The notes below the pieces were generated by a model. That model searched no databases and was not told the origin of the DNA. It saw nothing but the letters and a program-made list of their open reading frames with translations. Below, piece after piece: positions 19,007 to 28,539 of a stretch of DNA of 64,000 bases (position 1 is the first letter of the stretch; every line of letters starts with the position of its first letter). The stretch lies in assembly GCF_026130175.1 (NCBI RefSeq), contig NZ_JAIGNI010000001.1:169371-233370 (forward strand), written 5' to 3'. Made by a program: the position numbers and the translations under genes. This DNA is from Lyngbya sp. CCAP 1446/10. GTDB taxonomy: Bacteria > Cyanobacteriota > Cyanobacteriia > Cyanobacteriales > Microcoleaceae.

Positions 19007-19213
19007 ATGATGCTAAAGACACTTTGGGCGATCGTTCGCCAAGGCAAAATTAAATTGTTGGAACCAATAGAAATTCCTGAAGGTGCAAGGATTCTCGTTA
19101 CTTTCCTACCTGATGATGAGTCTGAATTCTGGCTTCAGACAAGCCGAGTATCGCTAGATGCAATTTGGGATAATACTGAGGATGATGTTTATGCCCAGCT
19201 ACTCCAAAAATGA
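19007..19213 (+). CDS. small antitoxin-like protein
   Basis: A 68-residue protein with the pattern of cyanobacterial antitoxin-like proteins: KTLWAIVRQGKIKLLEP is an AbrB/DUF104-like strand-turn-strand, followed by IPEGARILVTFLPDD and an acidic helix (SLDAIWDNTEDDVYAQLL). Such proteins usually precede a RelE, PIN or similar toxin gene. Here the next gene, 34 bases on, encodes a BrnT-type toxin that already has its own BrnA-like partner. The frame runs upstream to 18911, but the tandem ATG at 19007 matches the expected N-terminus. Confidence 0.7.
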   Translation: MMLKTLWAIVRQGKIKLLEPIEIPEGARILVTFLPDDESEFWLQTSRVSLDAIWDNTEDDVYAQLLQK

Positions 19214-19247
19214 CATTATTTAAATTTGACTGTGTTAAGATTCATAT

Positions 19248-19541
19248 ATGGATACTTTGTATCGCCTCCAAGACATTCAGTTTGAATGGAACAACAACAA
19301 AGCAGAAAGCAACCTAGAAAAACATGGTGTTACCTTTGAAGAAGCGACCGAAGTTTTCTTAGACCCCTTCTACAAGGAAGGTGATGCTAGTTCAGAGACT
19401 GAGAAATGTGATTTTATTATAGGGTACTCTATTACTCAACGCCTCTTGCTAGTGGTTTATGTAGAACGCAGCCTGCGAATCCGCATAATTTCTGCACGTC
19501 CAGTTACCCGTACAGAAAGAAAATTATATGAACAACACTGA
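19248..19541 (+). CDS. brnT: BrnT family toxin
   Basis: A 97-residue BrnT (COG2929) ribonuclease toxin, RelE-fold. Hallmarks are FEWNNNKAESNLEKHGVTFE at the N-terminus (here split as FEWNNNKAESNLEKHG plus VTFEEATEVF), the central IIGYSITQRLLLVVY strand pair and the C-terminal RIRIISARPVTRTERKLYE. The 3' end overlaps the next gene by 14 bases, the normal translational coupling of BrnT with BrnA. Confidence 0.9.
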   Translation: MDTLYRLQDIQFEWNNNKAESNLEKHGVTFEEATEVFLDPFYKEGDASSETEKCDFIIGYSITQRLLLVVYVERSLRIRIISARPVTRTERKLYEQH

Positions 19542-19824
19542 AGAAGAACTTACATTAAAAGTCCGAGCGCGCCCAACAACAACTGTATCAATCGAAATCC
19601 CAACAGATACCTTAGAATCCCTAAACAAAATAGCACTGCATCGAGATATGCCTTTGTCAGCTTTGCTCAAGTTTTACATTGGGCAAGGTTTGCGGCAAGA
19701 TTTAACAAAATTGTTTAGCGATCGCCTCCTAGAAGCAACAGCCCAAGTTTTGGCACGACATCTAGATTCAGAAGAAGAAGTTTCAACCATTATTCGAGAA
19801 ATTCAATCTGAGACAGCACGATAG
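19528..19824 (+). CDS. BrnA-like/ribbon-helix-helix antitoxin
   Basis: A 98-residue partner of BrnT. The segment TVSIEIPTDTLESLNKIALH, followed by a short helix, has the look of a ribbon-helix-helix DNA-binding unit; the C-terminal half (LFSDRLLEATAQVLARHL, EEVSTIIREIQ) is helical and probably wraps the toxin. It begins inside the last codons of brnT. It would also repress the operon if it behaves like other BrnA proteins. Confidence 0.8.
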   Translation: MNNTEEELTLKVRARPTTTVSIEIPTDTLESLNKIALHRDMPLSALLKFYIGQGLRQDLTKLFSDRLLEATAQVLARHLDSEEEVSTIIREIQSETAR

Positions 19825-19872
19825 CCCTGTTTCCTCAACTTCCCCAAGTGCGATCGCCCTCACACACTCCTC

Positions 19873-19935
19873 GAAACCGGGTTTTTCGCGAATCTGGGGC
19901 TTGGTGCCAAGTATTTTCCTAAAAAAACCGGTTTC
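19873..19935. repeat. AAACCGGGTTT-family inverted repeat
   Basis: CGAAACCGGGTTTTTCG and AAAAAAACCGGTTTCTCG face each other across about 30 bases, between the antitoxin and the ABC-F gene. Confidence 0.75.
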
Positions 19936-20118
19936 TCGCTAGCCCTGCGCCCAGAATCTAAAATCCAGAATCAAAAATCCAAAATCTCAAATCGATCGCC
20001 CTCCCAAACCCAAATCTTATCAATGTCTAAATTTAATTAAAATTTGTTAAGATTAACTCGACCTCAGCGCCGGCATCCCATCCGCCGCTAAACCTCCCCT
20101 TCCCCAGTCTCGATAACA

Positions 20119-21819
20119 ATGCTGCGACTCGAACACATCAGTAAAATTTATCCCACAGGCGTCGTACTCAAAGATGTCACCTGGGAAGTCAAACCGGGCG
20201 ATCGCATCGGCTTAGTAGGCGTCAACGGTGCCGGTAAATCCACCCAACTCAAAATCATCGCCGGCGAAATCGAACCCACCTCCGGCGAAGTCATTCGCCC
20301 CGCCAGCTTACACATCGCCTACCTCTCCCAAGAATTTGAAATCGACCCCACCCGCACCGTCAAAGAGGAATTTTGGCGCGCCTTCAGCGAAGCCAACGAA
20401 GTCCACGAATCTTTGATGGAGGTGCACCGAGAGCTCGAAGCCGCCACCCCAGAAAATCTCGACGACATGATCCACAAAATGGATCGGCTACAACGGCAAT
20501 TTGAAGGCTTAAACGGCTACGGTTTAGAAGCCCAAATCGAGAAAATTTTACCAGAAATCGGATTTGAGCAAGAAGATAGCGATCGATTAGTCAGCGCCTT
20601 CAGCGGCGGCTGGCAAATGCGGATGAGTTTGGGCAAAATTCTTCTCCAAAAACCCGACATCCTGCTGTTAGACGAACCTACCAACCACCTCGACTTAGAA
20701 ACGATCGAATGGCTCGAAGTTTACCTCAAAGGGCTGACAACCCCGATGGTAATCGTATCCCATGACCGCGAATTTCTCGATCGACTCTGCACCCAAATCG
20801 TCGAAACCGAACGCGGCGTTTCCAGCACCTACCTCGGCAACTATTCCTCATACTTACTGCAAAAAGCAGAAGCCAGAGAAGCCCAACTCAACGCCTACGA
20901 AAACCAGCAAAAAGAACTCGACAAACAGCAAGCATTCGTTGAAAAATTCCGCGCCAGCGCCACACGCAGCACCCAAGCCAAAAGTCGCGAGAAACAGTTA
21001 GACAAAATCGAGCGCATCGAAGCCCCCACCGGCGGCTTAAAAACCTTGCATTTCCGGTTTCCCCCCGCACCCCGCAGTGGCCGCGAAGTAGCAATAATTG
21101 AAAACTTAGTGCATACCTACGGTGAGAAAATCCTGTTTTTGGGAGCAGACTTATTAATTGAAAGAGGCGATCGAATAGCCTTTCTCGGCCCCAACGGTGC
21201 AGGCAAATCAACTCTGCTGCGCCTGATTATGGGTTTAGAAACGCCCACCGAAGGTTCCGTTAAAATGGGAGGCCACAACGTCATTCCCGGTTACTTTGAA
21301 CAGAATCAAGCCGAAGCCTTAGATTTGAATAAAAGCGTGATGCAAACCATTCACGACGAAGTACCCGACTGGAAAAATGAAGAAGTTCGGACTTTGTTGG
21401 GGCGGTTCTTGTTTAACGGCGAAACAGTATTCAAACACGTTGGCGCTTTAAGCGGCGGAGAAAAAGCCCGTCTAGCTTTAGCAAAAATGCTCCTGGAACC
21501 GGTGAACTTGCTAATTTTGGACGAACCGACAAATCACCTCGACATTCCCGCGAAAGAGATGATGGAAGAGGCGATTAAAAATTACGACGGCACAGTAATT
21601 ATCGTTTCGCACGATCGCTATTTTATTTCCCAAGTGGCTAACAAAATAGTAGAAGTTCGCGACGGGGACTTTCGAACTTATCTCGGAGACTACCACTACT
21701 ATCTGGATAAAATAACGGAAGAGAAAGAATTAGCAAAGTTCGCCAAACTTGAAGCTGAGAAGGCGGCTAAGAAATCCGAGAAGGAGGCGAAGAAGAAAGC
21801 GGCGGCTAAACAGAAGTAA
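20119..21819 (+). CDS. ABC-F family ATPase
   Basis: A 566-residue soluble protein with two ABC ATPase modules and no membrane domain, so ABC-F class (EttA/Uup/YkpA group), acting on the ribosome. Walker A motifs are GVNGAGKST and GPNGAGKST; signature motifs are FSGGWQMR and LSGGEKAR; Walker B is LLLDEPTNHLD and LILDEPTNHLD. The interdomain linker (about residues 255-305) is a charged helical hairpin as expected, and there is a Lys/Ala-rich C-terminal tail. Which ABC-F subgroup it belongs to needs a tree. Confidence 0.93.
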   Translation: MLRLEHISKIYPTGVVLKDVTWEVKPGDRIGLVGVNGAGKSTQLKIIAGEIEPTSGEVIRPASLHIAYLSQEFEIDPTRTVKEEFWRAFSEANEVHESLMEVHRELEAATPENLDDMIHKMDRLQRQFEGLNGYGLEAQIEKILPEIGFEQEDSDRLVSAFSGGWQMRMSLGKILLQKPDILLLDEPTNHLDLETIEWLEVYLKGLTTPMVIVSHDREFLDRLCTQIVETERGVSSTYLGNYSSYLLQKAEAREAQLNAYENQQKELDKQQAFVEKFRASATRSTQAKSREKQLDKIERIEAPTGGLKTLHFRFPPAPRSGREVAIIENLVHTYGEKILFLGADLLIERGDRIAFLGPNGAGKSTLLRLIMGLETPTEGSVKMGGHNVIPGYFEQNQAEALDLNKSVMQTIHDEVPDWKNEEVRTLLGRFLFNGETVFKHVGALSGGEKARLALAKMLLEPVNLLILDEPTNHLDIPAKEMMEEAIKNYDGTVIIVSHDRYFISQVANKIVEVRDGDFRTYLGDYHYYLDKITEEKELAKFAKLEAEKAAKKSEKEAKKKAAAKQK

Positions 21820-21831
21820 ATAACTTGACTG

Positions 21832-21860
21832 GTAGGGACACGGCAGTGCCGTGTCCCTAC
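21832..21860. repeat. perfect 29-base palindrome
   Basis: GTAGGGACACGGCA and its exact reverse complement meet around one central base, 13 bases after the ABC-F stop codon. A degenerate copy (GTCGGGACACGCCAATGTCG) follows at about 21872. It could act as a terminator, though no T run follows. Confidence 0.75.
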
Positions 21861-22100
21861 GAATATGTAGCTGTCGGGACACGCCAATGTCGTGTCCTTA
21901 CTAATATGTAGCTGTCGGGTGCGGATACATCGAAATTCATTAAAGTCCGATCGACAATCTCACAGCGACGCACCTTAATTCAGAAAAACTATATTAGTTA
22001 AACTACCACTTGTAGGAGTGCATCGCTATCAGATATTCGATTTGGTTGAAAGATTATGGAGGGCGACGCACCCTACAGCATCTAAATAAATGCACGCTTT

Positions 22101-22529
22101 TTAGCGAACGCCTCGGCCGCCTGATTTTTGTTTAAAGAAAGGCTTTTCGGAACTAAGACACTGCTGCAAATTATCATCTAAATTTCTAGAAAAACCATAA
22201 TCTGCCACATACTTCATCAACTGATTTATCGGGCCGAATAAGACAGTATCTGTATCTTGTTGCAACAGAAATGTACCGTCAAATCCGTTGATTTTGTAGA
22301 AGTTTTCGCGTTTAGTATCCGTCGTAACGGAAGCCACAGTAACTCCGTTAGAAGAAAAGCCTTTGAAGCAGATTCTATTTTGTTTTTCAGCAATTTGAAT
22401 GTATCGAGAACCGCCGCCGTGATAGACACCCACCTGTAAGGGTAAAGCAGCTAAAGCATTCTCAGCCCTGATGATGCTCAAAAACAAAACTATAAATCCC
22501 AATTTGGTGCAACAGTTCCAAAACTTCAT
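22101..22529 (-). CDS. secreted protein of unknown function
   Basis: A 142-residue protein with a signal peptide (LGFIVLFLSIIRAENALA then ALP) and a mature part of about 110 residues. It includes GVYHGGGSRYIQIAEKQNRI and a C-terminal VADYGFSRNLDDNLQQCL with a Cys matching an earlier Cys (RICFKG), possibly a disulphide. The family is not recognised. It is probably co-transcribed with the fructosamine kinase gene 35 bases upstream. Confidence 0.65.
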   Translation of the reverse strand: MKFWNCCTKLGFIVLFLSIIRAENALAALPLQVGVYHGGGSRYIQIAEKQNRICFKGFSSNGVTVASVTTDTKRENFYKINGFDGTFLLQQDTDTVLFGPINQLMKYVADYGFSRNLDDNLQQCLSSEKPFFKQKSGGRGVR

Positions 22530-22564
22530 TTGTGATTCGCTCTAATCCAATTAATATTGAAATC

Positions 22565-23482
22565 TTAACCCAAAATTCTATTAATCATTTGATTAGCCTG
22601 CGACTCGTAACTCCCGCCGAACAAATTAAAGTGATTCAAAATATGATATAAATTGTAAAGTATTTTGCGTCTTTCATAGCCTGAATCCAGCAACCAAACC
22701 TCATTATAACCCCGATAAAACGCTGCGGAAAAACCCCCGAATAGTTCAGTCATGGCAATATCGACTTCTCTGTCGCCCCAATAAGCAGCCGGGTCAAAAA
22801 TTACCGGTTCCCCCGCCGCAGTTACCGACGCATTTCCTCCCCACAAATCCCCGTGAACCAGCGAAGGTTGAGGCTTGTAACCATCCAACAACTTCGGAAT
22901 AGCTGCTAGCAAGCTTTCCCCCCGACTGAAATTTCCGCCCCGACGATTAGCCAACTTTAACTGATAGCCAATCCGATGTTCGGCCCAAAATTTCGCCCAG
23001 TCAGCAGTCCATTGATTAATTTGAGGAGTTGAGCCGATCGTATTATTAACACTCCAACCAAAACGTCCCCTCCACAAGCTATCATTAGGCTCTTCCCTCC
23101 CCATTGCCAAAGGTGGATTCGGGGGGATGTATTTGTGCATTTGAGCCAGTTTCCGCCCCATTTCTGACCAAGCTATCTCGCCCCCGCCACTTCGCAAATC
23201 CAGCCATTCCAACACAATATAAGCAGAATTGCCTTCTGTTCCCCAGCAAATCGGTTCAGGAACGCGAATCGTCTGAGTTTCTCCCATTTGCTGCAAACCC
23301 AAAGTCTCAGCTTCAAACATCGCGACTTGGGAAGCTTGATTTATTTTCGCGAAATAAGTGCGCTTACTACTGCTGATAGCATAGCCTTGGTTGATGCAGC
23401 CGCCGCTGACTGAACGGCGGTTGTCGATGGAAAATGTTTCTCCGGTTGCTTCAGAGATGTGCGCGGCAATTTTGTCCCACAT
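22565..23482 (-). CDS. fructosamine kinase family protein
   Basis: A 305-residue kinase of the fructosamine/ketosamine-3-kinase family, which phosphorylates sugars attached to proteins so that they fall off (deglycation). Seen are GGCINQGYAISSSKRTYFAK with the ATP-binding Lys, the catalytic loop SLVHGDLWGGNAS (Asp as base), the metal motif IFDPAAYWGDREVD and the ending ILYNLYHILNHFNLFGGSY. Length is typical. It leads a probable two-gene unit with the secreted protein. Confidence 0.93.
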   Translation of the reverse strand: MWDKIAAHISEATGETFSIDNRRSVSGGCINQGYAISSSKRTYFAKINQASQVAMFEAETLGLQQMGETQTIRVPEPICWGTEGNSAYIVLEWLDLRSGGGEIAWSEMGRKLAQMHKYIPPNPPLAMGREEPNDSLWRGRFGWSVNNTIGSTPQINQWTADWAKFWAEHRIGYQLKLANRRGGNFSRGESLLAAIPKLLDGYKPQPSLVHGDLWGGNASVTAAGEPVIFDPAAYWGDREVDIAMTELFGGFSAAFYRGYNEVWLLDSGYERRKILYNLYHILNHFNLFGGSYESQANQMINRILG

Positions 23483-23812
23483 AGCATCAAATTGTCTTGA
23501 GGGCGATCGCCATTAGTTTATCTGACTGCGGACACTTTACTGTTGATATTTTTGGTTAATTTGTCGATCGAACTTTGCCTCCGGGCCACCATAACTCACG
23601 CCACCGTCAAGAAGACTCGGCGGTTGAAACCGCGTCTACACAAGCAAAACCCGGATGGTGCGCGGGTTAAAGATAGCGCGGTAAAATTATGTTATTCTCT
23701 TTAGTCCCTCTGAGCTCGGACATTGTTTGTATAGGCGCGGTTTCAACCGCCGTCTTATTTTTGACTAATTCATGATATGATAGGCTGCCAAAGGTTGCAT
23801 TTGGTATAACCT
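23483..23812. other. divergent intergenic region with an inverted pair of GGCGGTTGAAACCGC repeats
   Basis: CTCGGCGGTTGAAACCGCG (about 23616-23634) and GCGCGGTTTCAACCGCCG (about 23735-23752) lie in opposite orientation, each next to a TCTACACAAGC/TTTGTATAG-type flank. It also separates the divergent fructosamine kinase and SNF2 genes. Confidence 0.6.
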
Positions 23813-26800
23813 ATGAAAATCCTGCACGGCACTTGGATTCCTCAAACAGAAGAAAGTTTTGTTCAAGGTGGAACGTTTTGTCTTTGGGTTGAAACTACTG
23901 AAAAGAAAAAGCAGCGTGCTAAGGCTCATCCCCGACAATTGGAGGCGGCACAGTTAACAGAGTTTCTAACGAAAGAAGCCGGGATTCAACTGTCACCAGT
24001 CAGCAATACAAGTGCTATGGGGCTAGAATACGCGATCGCCCCTCGGTACTTTTTACTCCCCACTGCCGACAAGCAGCCGTTACCATCTTTAGAGTTAGCG
24101 CGATATTTAGAGACAGAGTTACCCGAAACATTTGAGTTGGAATATTGGGAAGTCGATTGTGTGTCCATCGCTACCCACACTTTGACTAAAGTATTGAATG
24201 ATTTGCATTTTTTTGCCCTCTACGATTTGGCAGAAGTTCAGTTCGGCTCAGACTTGCTGTTTTGGTATCACTACACCCAATTTTTTAAGCAAATTGTTCT
24301 GAAAGATCATTATATTCCGGCGCTGCGCTATCGAGAAACTGCTCCGATCGCACCCATCGAAACATCAGAACCCGCTGCAAAAGCCCCGCGCGGGCGCAAG
24401 AAAGCCGATGAAACAAAAACAACTGCAAAAACTGCAAAAACTACTAAAACAACTGCCAAGACTGCACCAAGCTTTGAGATTTATCCGGGATGGGAAATTG
24501 TTTCAGCGCAGTACGAAACTGATTTACAACGCTATGTTGAATGGATGCCTTTAGTTTGCGCGTCGGGTTTTAACAAGCTCAAACTAGCAGATATGACGCC
24601 AAAGTTCTACGATCGCGAAATGTTGCTGCGGCATTTTTCAGAATGTGCGATCGCAGAAATTGTTACTCAAACACCAATCACAGCAGCGTTTGAAAATAAG
24701 ATTGCGGATTCTTTACTCCAAATCTGTCTCAACCAAACACGAAAAATCGCGGGAGTCAGCCTAGATCGATATCAGCAATGGCAAACCTGGCGCGATCGCA
24801 TTACGCGCAATCAATCTGCTGACTCATTCTCCCTTTGCTTTCAATTGCAATCCCCCGAAAACCCCGAACAGCCTTGGATTTTAGAGTTTCAGGTGGCGGC
24901 AAAACAAGACCCATCTGTGCGGGTGCCGTTGCAGGATTATTGGCGATCGCGATCGACTGAACAAAAACAGTTACAGAAACAATTCGGCGACAACTTCGAG
25001 CAACATTTGCTGACAAATCTCGGTTACGCAGCGCGCATTTATCCCCAGCTTTGGAATGGGCTAGAAACCGACAAACCTGCTAACATTTCCCTCAGCTTAG
25101 ATGATGCCTTTACCTTCCTCAGCGAGTCCGCTTGGGTACTAGAAGATGCCGGATATAAGGTGATTGTGCCGGCTTGGTGGACGCCGAAGGGACGACAGCG
25201 GGCGAAGATTCGGCTACAAGTCAAGGGCAGCAGTCAGAAAAGCGCTGCAATCAAGGGTAAGGGATTGTTTTCAGCGGACTCGTTGGTGGAATATCAGTAT
25301 GAATTGGCGATCGGAGGCGAACGAGTTAGCGAACAAGAATGGGAGGCGTTAGTTAATAGTAAAACGCCGCTGGTACAGTTCCGAGGACAATGGATGGAAC
25401 TGGACAAAGATAAAATGCAGGAAATGCTGGAGTTTTGGAAAAAACATCGCGAAGAGAATCCCGATGTCAGCCTGATTGACTTTATGAAGTTGACGGCCCA
25501 AGGAGAAGCCAGTGAAGAGTTGGAGGTGGAGCGCGATCAAGCTTTATCGGATATGTTGGAGAAGCTGCACGATAAGAGTCGGCTCGAATTAATTACAGAT
25601 CCAGTAAGATTTCAGGGTAAGTTAAGGGATTATCAAAAGCGCGGTGTTTCTTGGCTGAGTTATTTGGAAAGTCTGGGATTAAATGGCTGTCTTGCCGACG
25701 ATATGGGTTTGGGTAAATCGGCGCAGGTAATTGCTCGATTATTGCAAGAAAGGGAAGTTTTATCTACTACTAAAAAGAGCAAAAATGCGGTTTTACCCAC
25801 GCTGTTAATTGCGCCAACTTCCGTAGTTGGCAACTGGCAAAAGGAAATGGAAAAGTTTGCTCCAGAATTGCGATCGCTGATTCACCACGGCCCTGGGCGC
25901 TTGCAAGATACCAAAGCATTTAAAGCCGCCGTCCAAGATTGCGATATGTTGATTACTTCGTTTACTTTGGCGCGCAAAGATGAGAAGCTGTTGAGCAGTG
26001 TTGAGTGGCATCGCTTGGTAATTGATGAAGCGCAAAATATTAAAAATCCGAAAGCGGCGCAAACAAAGGCGATTTTAAAGTTACCCGCCACCCATCGGTT
26101 AGCATTGACTGGAACACCAGTAGAAAATCGCTTGTTGGATTTATGGTCAATTTTTAATTTCCTCAATCCTGGATATTTGGGAAAAGAGACGCAGTTTCGG
26201 AAAATGTTTGAATTGCCGATTCAAAAACATGGGAGTCGCACACAATCAGCAGCGCTGAAAAAATTAGTAGAACCTTTTATCCTGCGCCGCCTGAAAACCG
26301 ATAAGTCAATTATTCAGGATCTCCCCGACAAAGTTGAGCAAAAACTATACTGCAATCTTACCCGCGAGCAAGCTTCGCTTTATGAAGCCATTGTGAAAGA
26401 GGTAGAGCAAGAAATTGACGCGGCTGACGGGATGAAGCGCAAGGGGATGATTTTGGCGACGCTGCTGAAGCTGAAGCAAATTTGCAACCATCCGCGCCAG
26501 TTTTTGCAGGATGAAAGTGAGTTTACACCGGAGCGATCGCACAAATTGGAACGGCTGATCGAAATGATTGAAGAAGTGAAAGCTGAAGGCGAAAGTTTAT
26601 TGGTATTTACGCAGTTTACTGAATTGGGAAGTGCGTTGGAAAAATACATCAAACAGACTTTACATTATAACACTTATTACATCCACGGGGGAACGAGTCG
26701 CGAAAAACGGGAACGGATGATTTCAGAGTTTCAAGATCCAGAATCAGAGCCTTCGGTATTTATTTTGTCACTGAAGGCGGGCGGTGTGGGAATTACGCTG

Positions 26801-27079
26801 ACAAAAGCTAATCATGTGTTCCATTTCGATCGCTGGTGGAATCCGGCGGTGGAAGATCAGGCGACGGATCGGGCGTTTCGGATCGGGCAGCAAAAAAACG
26901 TGTTTGTCCATAAGTTTGTGGCAATTGGCACTTTGGAGGAAAAGATTGACCAAATGATTGAGGATAAAAAGAAATTGGCAGGCTCAATTATTGGTGCTGA
27001 TGAGTCGTGGTTGACTGAGTTGGATAATGAGGCATTTAAGAAGTTAATTAGGCTGAATAAAAATGCAGTTTTAGATTAG
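23813..27079 (+). CDS. SNF2 family DEAD/DEAH-box helicase
   Basis: A 1088-residue Swi2/Snf2 ATPase, HepA/SNF2-like, which translocates on DNA to remodel protein-DNA complexes. The N-terminal 590 residues hold the bacterial SNF2-associated domain and a Thr/Lys-rich linker (about residues 190-217). The motor begins near residue 605: motif I ADDMGLGKSAQ, motif II VIDEAQNIKN, motif III ALTGTPVENR, and in the second lobe ILSLKAGGVGITLTKA and DQATDRAFRIGQ. All motifs look intact. It is followed after 12 bases by a SWIM zinc-finger gene, a pairing common in bacteria. Confidence 0.95.
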   Translation: MKILHGTWIPQTEESFVQGGTFCLWVETTEKKKQRAKAHPRQLEAAQLTEFLTKEAGIQLSPVSNTSAMGLEYAIAPRYFLLPTADKQPLPSLELARYLETELPETFELEYWEVDCVSIATHTLTKVLNDLHFFALYDLAEVQFGSDLLFWYHYTQFFKQIVLKDHYIPALRYRETAPIAPIETSEPAAKAPRGRKKADETKTTAKTAKTTKTTAKTAPSFEIYPGWEIVSAQYETDLQRYVEWMPLVCASGFNKLKLADMTPKFYDREMLLRHFSECAIAEIVTQTPITAAFENKIADSLLQICLNQTRKIAGVSLDRYQQWQTWRDRITRNQSADSFSLCFQLQSPENPEQPWILEFQVAAKQDPSVRVPLQDYWRSRSTEQKQLQKQFGDNFEQHLLTNLGYAARIYPQLWNGLETDKPANISLSLDDAFTFLSESAWVLEDAGYKVIVPAWWTPKGRQRAKIRLQVKGSSQKSAAIKGKGLFSADSLVEYQYELAIGGERVSEQEWEALVNSKTPLVQFRGQWMELDKDKMQEMLEFWKKHREENPDVSLIDFMKLTAQGEASEELEVERDQALSDMLEKLHDKSRLELITDPVRFQGKLRDYQKRGVSWLSYLESLGLNGCLADDMGLGKSAQVIARLLQEREVLSTTKKSKNAVLPTLLIAPTSVVGNWQKEMEKFAPELRSLIHHGPGRLQDTKAFKAAVQDCDMLITSFTLARKDEKLLSSVEWHRLVIDEAQNIKNPKAAQTKAILKLPATHRLALTGTPVENRLLDLWSIFNFLNPGYLGKETQFRKMFELPIQKHGSRTQSAALKKLVEPFILRRLKTDKSIIQDLPDKVEQKLYCNLTREQASLYEAIVKEVEQEIDAADGMKRKGMILATLLKLKQICNHPRQFLQDESEFTPERSHKLERLIEMIEEVKAEGESLLVFTQFTELGSALEKYIKQTLHYNTYYIHGGTSREKRERMISEFQDPESEPSVFILSLKAGGVGITLTKANHVFHFDRWWNPAVEDQATDRAFRIGQQKNVFVHKFVAIGTLEEKIDQMIEDKKKLAGSIIGADESWLTELDNEAFKKLIRLNKNAVLD

Positions 27080-27091
27080 GAGAAATTAAAG

Positions 27092-27916
27092 ATGTCACAA
27101 TTTACTCGGACTTGGTGGGGTAATGAATTTATCAGCGCGCTGGAAAAGTTTACCGATTCTGGACGACTCGGGCGGGGACGTTCCTATGCAAAGAATGGTA
27201 AGGTAAAAAGCTTTGGCATGAATGATGGCTTAGTTATGGCACAGGTGAGAGGCTCGGTTAATCCTTATTTTGGGGTTTATAAGGAGCCGCTTTACACAAC
27301 TCAAATTGAGTTTGAGCCGATTAGTCAGGCCAAGTGGAAAGTGGCGATCGCCCAAATGGCATCGAAGGCCAGTTTCATTTCCCGGCTTTTGCTCAACGAA
27401 ATGCCCGACAATATTGAAAAGGCTTTTTCACCCTTCGGATTGCACCTTTTACCCAGCAGCCGTGAGGATTTTAAAACGACTTGCTCTTGTCCAGACTATA
27501 GTAATCCCTGCAAACATATTGCGGGAGTTTATTATTTGGTGGCGGCCGAATTGGACAAAGATCCGTTTTTACTGTTTGAATTACGGGGACTTTCTAAGGA
27601 AGTGCTGCACCGCGAATTGGCAAAAACGCCTTTGGGAATGGCGCTTTCTGCTGAGTTGACGGCGGATGCAGCGGCCCCTGTGGCGGTGAATTCCTACTAC
27701 ACGCGGGCGATCGCCAATGAAGCGCAAACAATCAGCCTGAGAGAGTTTTGGCACGGTGCGAAGCGGCTGCCGCAGACGATTGAGGTGGGGGTGCAAAGTG
27801 GCGTAAGTGCGATCGTGGTCAAGAAACAGGGAGATTTTCCGCCGTTTTGGCAAAAGGATGGTTCGTTTATTGAGGCGATGGAAGAGCTATATATGCGGGT
27901 GAAAAAGAATAAGTAG
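27092..27916 (+). CDS. SWIM zinc finger protein
   Basis: A 274-residue protein with a SWIM finger, CSCPDYSNPCKHIAGVYYL (about residues 130-150; ligands CxC then CxH), a zinc site that binds DNA or protein. The N-terminus is conserved in this family (FTRTWWGNEFISALEKF, DSGRLGRGRSYAKNGKV). It is translationally close to the SNF2 helicase upstream and very probably acts with it. Confidence 0.93.
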   Translation: MSQFTRTWWGNEFISALEKFTDSGRLGRGRSYAKNGKVKSFGMNDGLVMAQVRGSVNPYFGVYKEPLYTTQIEFEPISQAKWKVAIAQMASKASFISRLLLNEMPDNIEKAFSPFGLHLLPSSREDFKTTCSCPDYSNPCKHIAGVYYLVAAELDKDPFLLFELRGLSKEVLHRELAKTPLGMALSAELTADAAAPVAVNSYYTRAIANEAQTISLREFWHGAKRLPQTIEVGVQSGVSAIVVKKQGDFPPFWQKDGSFIEAMEELYMRVKKNK

Positions 27917-28539
27917 TAGGCGTGAGGCGTTATTTTACTGTTGCTCTCTGATTGCTGATTCACGGTATGAATGAACTTCTAAGCAAAGACGCAAAGGCGC
28001 AAATAGTCTGTCTTAGGCAAAGACTAATACCAATTTGACAAAAGATTGCTACACAATAAATTTTGTGTTTCTTTATGAACCTATTGCGATCAGGTGCGTC
28101 GCTGTTAAATTGTCGATATGTAGCTAGAGATTGTTGGTGGCGACACACCCTACGACTACTGTTCCAATTTTACTTTCTTGGTATTCATTATCGTTAGATA
28201 ACCGAACATGAACTCATTAGATTGACTTGAACCAAGGGAAACCGAAGCTACTGTTGCAGAGATTCTTTGAATTAGGATAAATTTCGCTTTGCTCTATGGC
28301 TTTGAGTTCGGGATGCAGCTTGACTGAGTATCCCAAAATCCCCGTACTTGGAGAGCTGCGAGTGGTAGCAGCAACATCAGTCGAAACTGTCCGGATCACA
28401 ATTACCATCTACGAATTATGATAGTATCAAGTTCTATTATATAGTCACAAAATTCAGTTCATCCCATCCTCGTTTAGTGGTAATTTTTACCTATATGTTA
28501 CTAAAAAACAAGGGTGAAATTTAATAACTGGTAAAAATC
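27917..28539. other. intergenic region, possible short frame on the minus strand
   Basis: 623 bases upstream of the lipoxygenase gene. A 63-codon minus-strand frame (28217-28408, starting MVIVIRTVSTDVAATT) has fair codon use but no recognised family; it may be a gene relic. The remainder is AT-rich. Confidence 0.4.
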
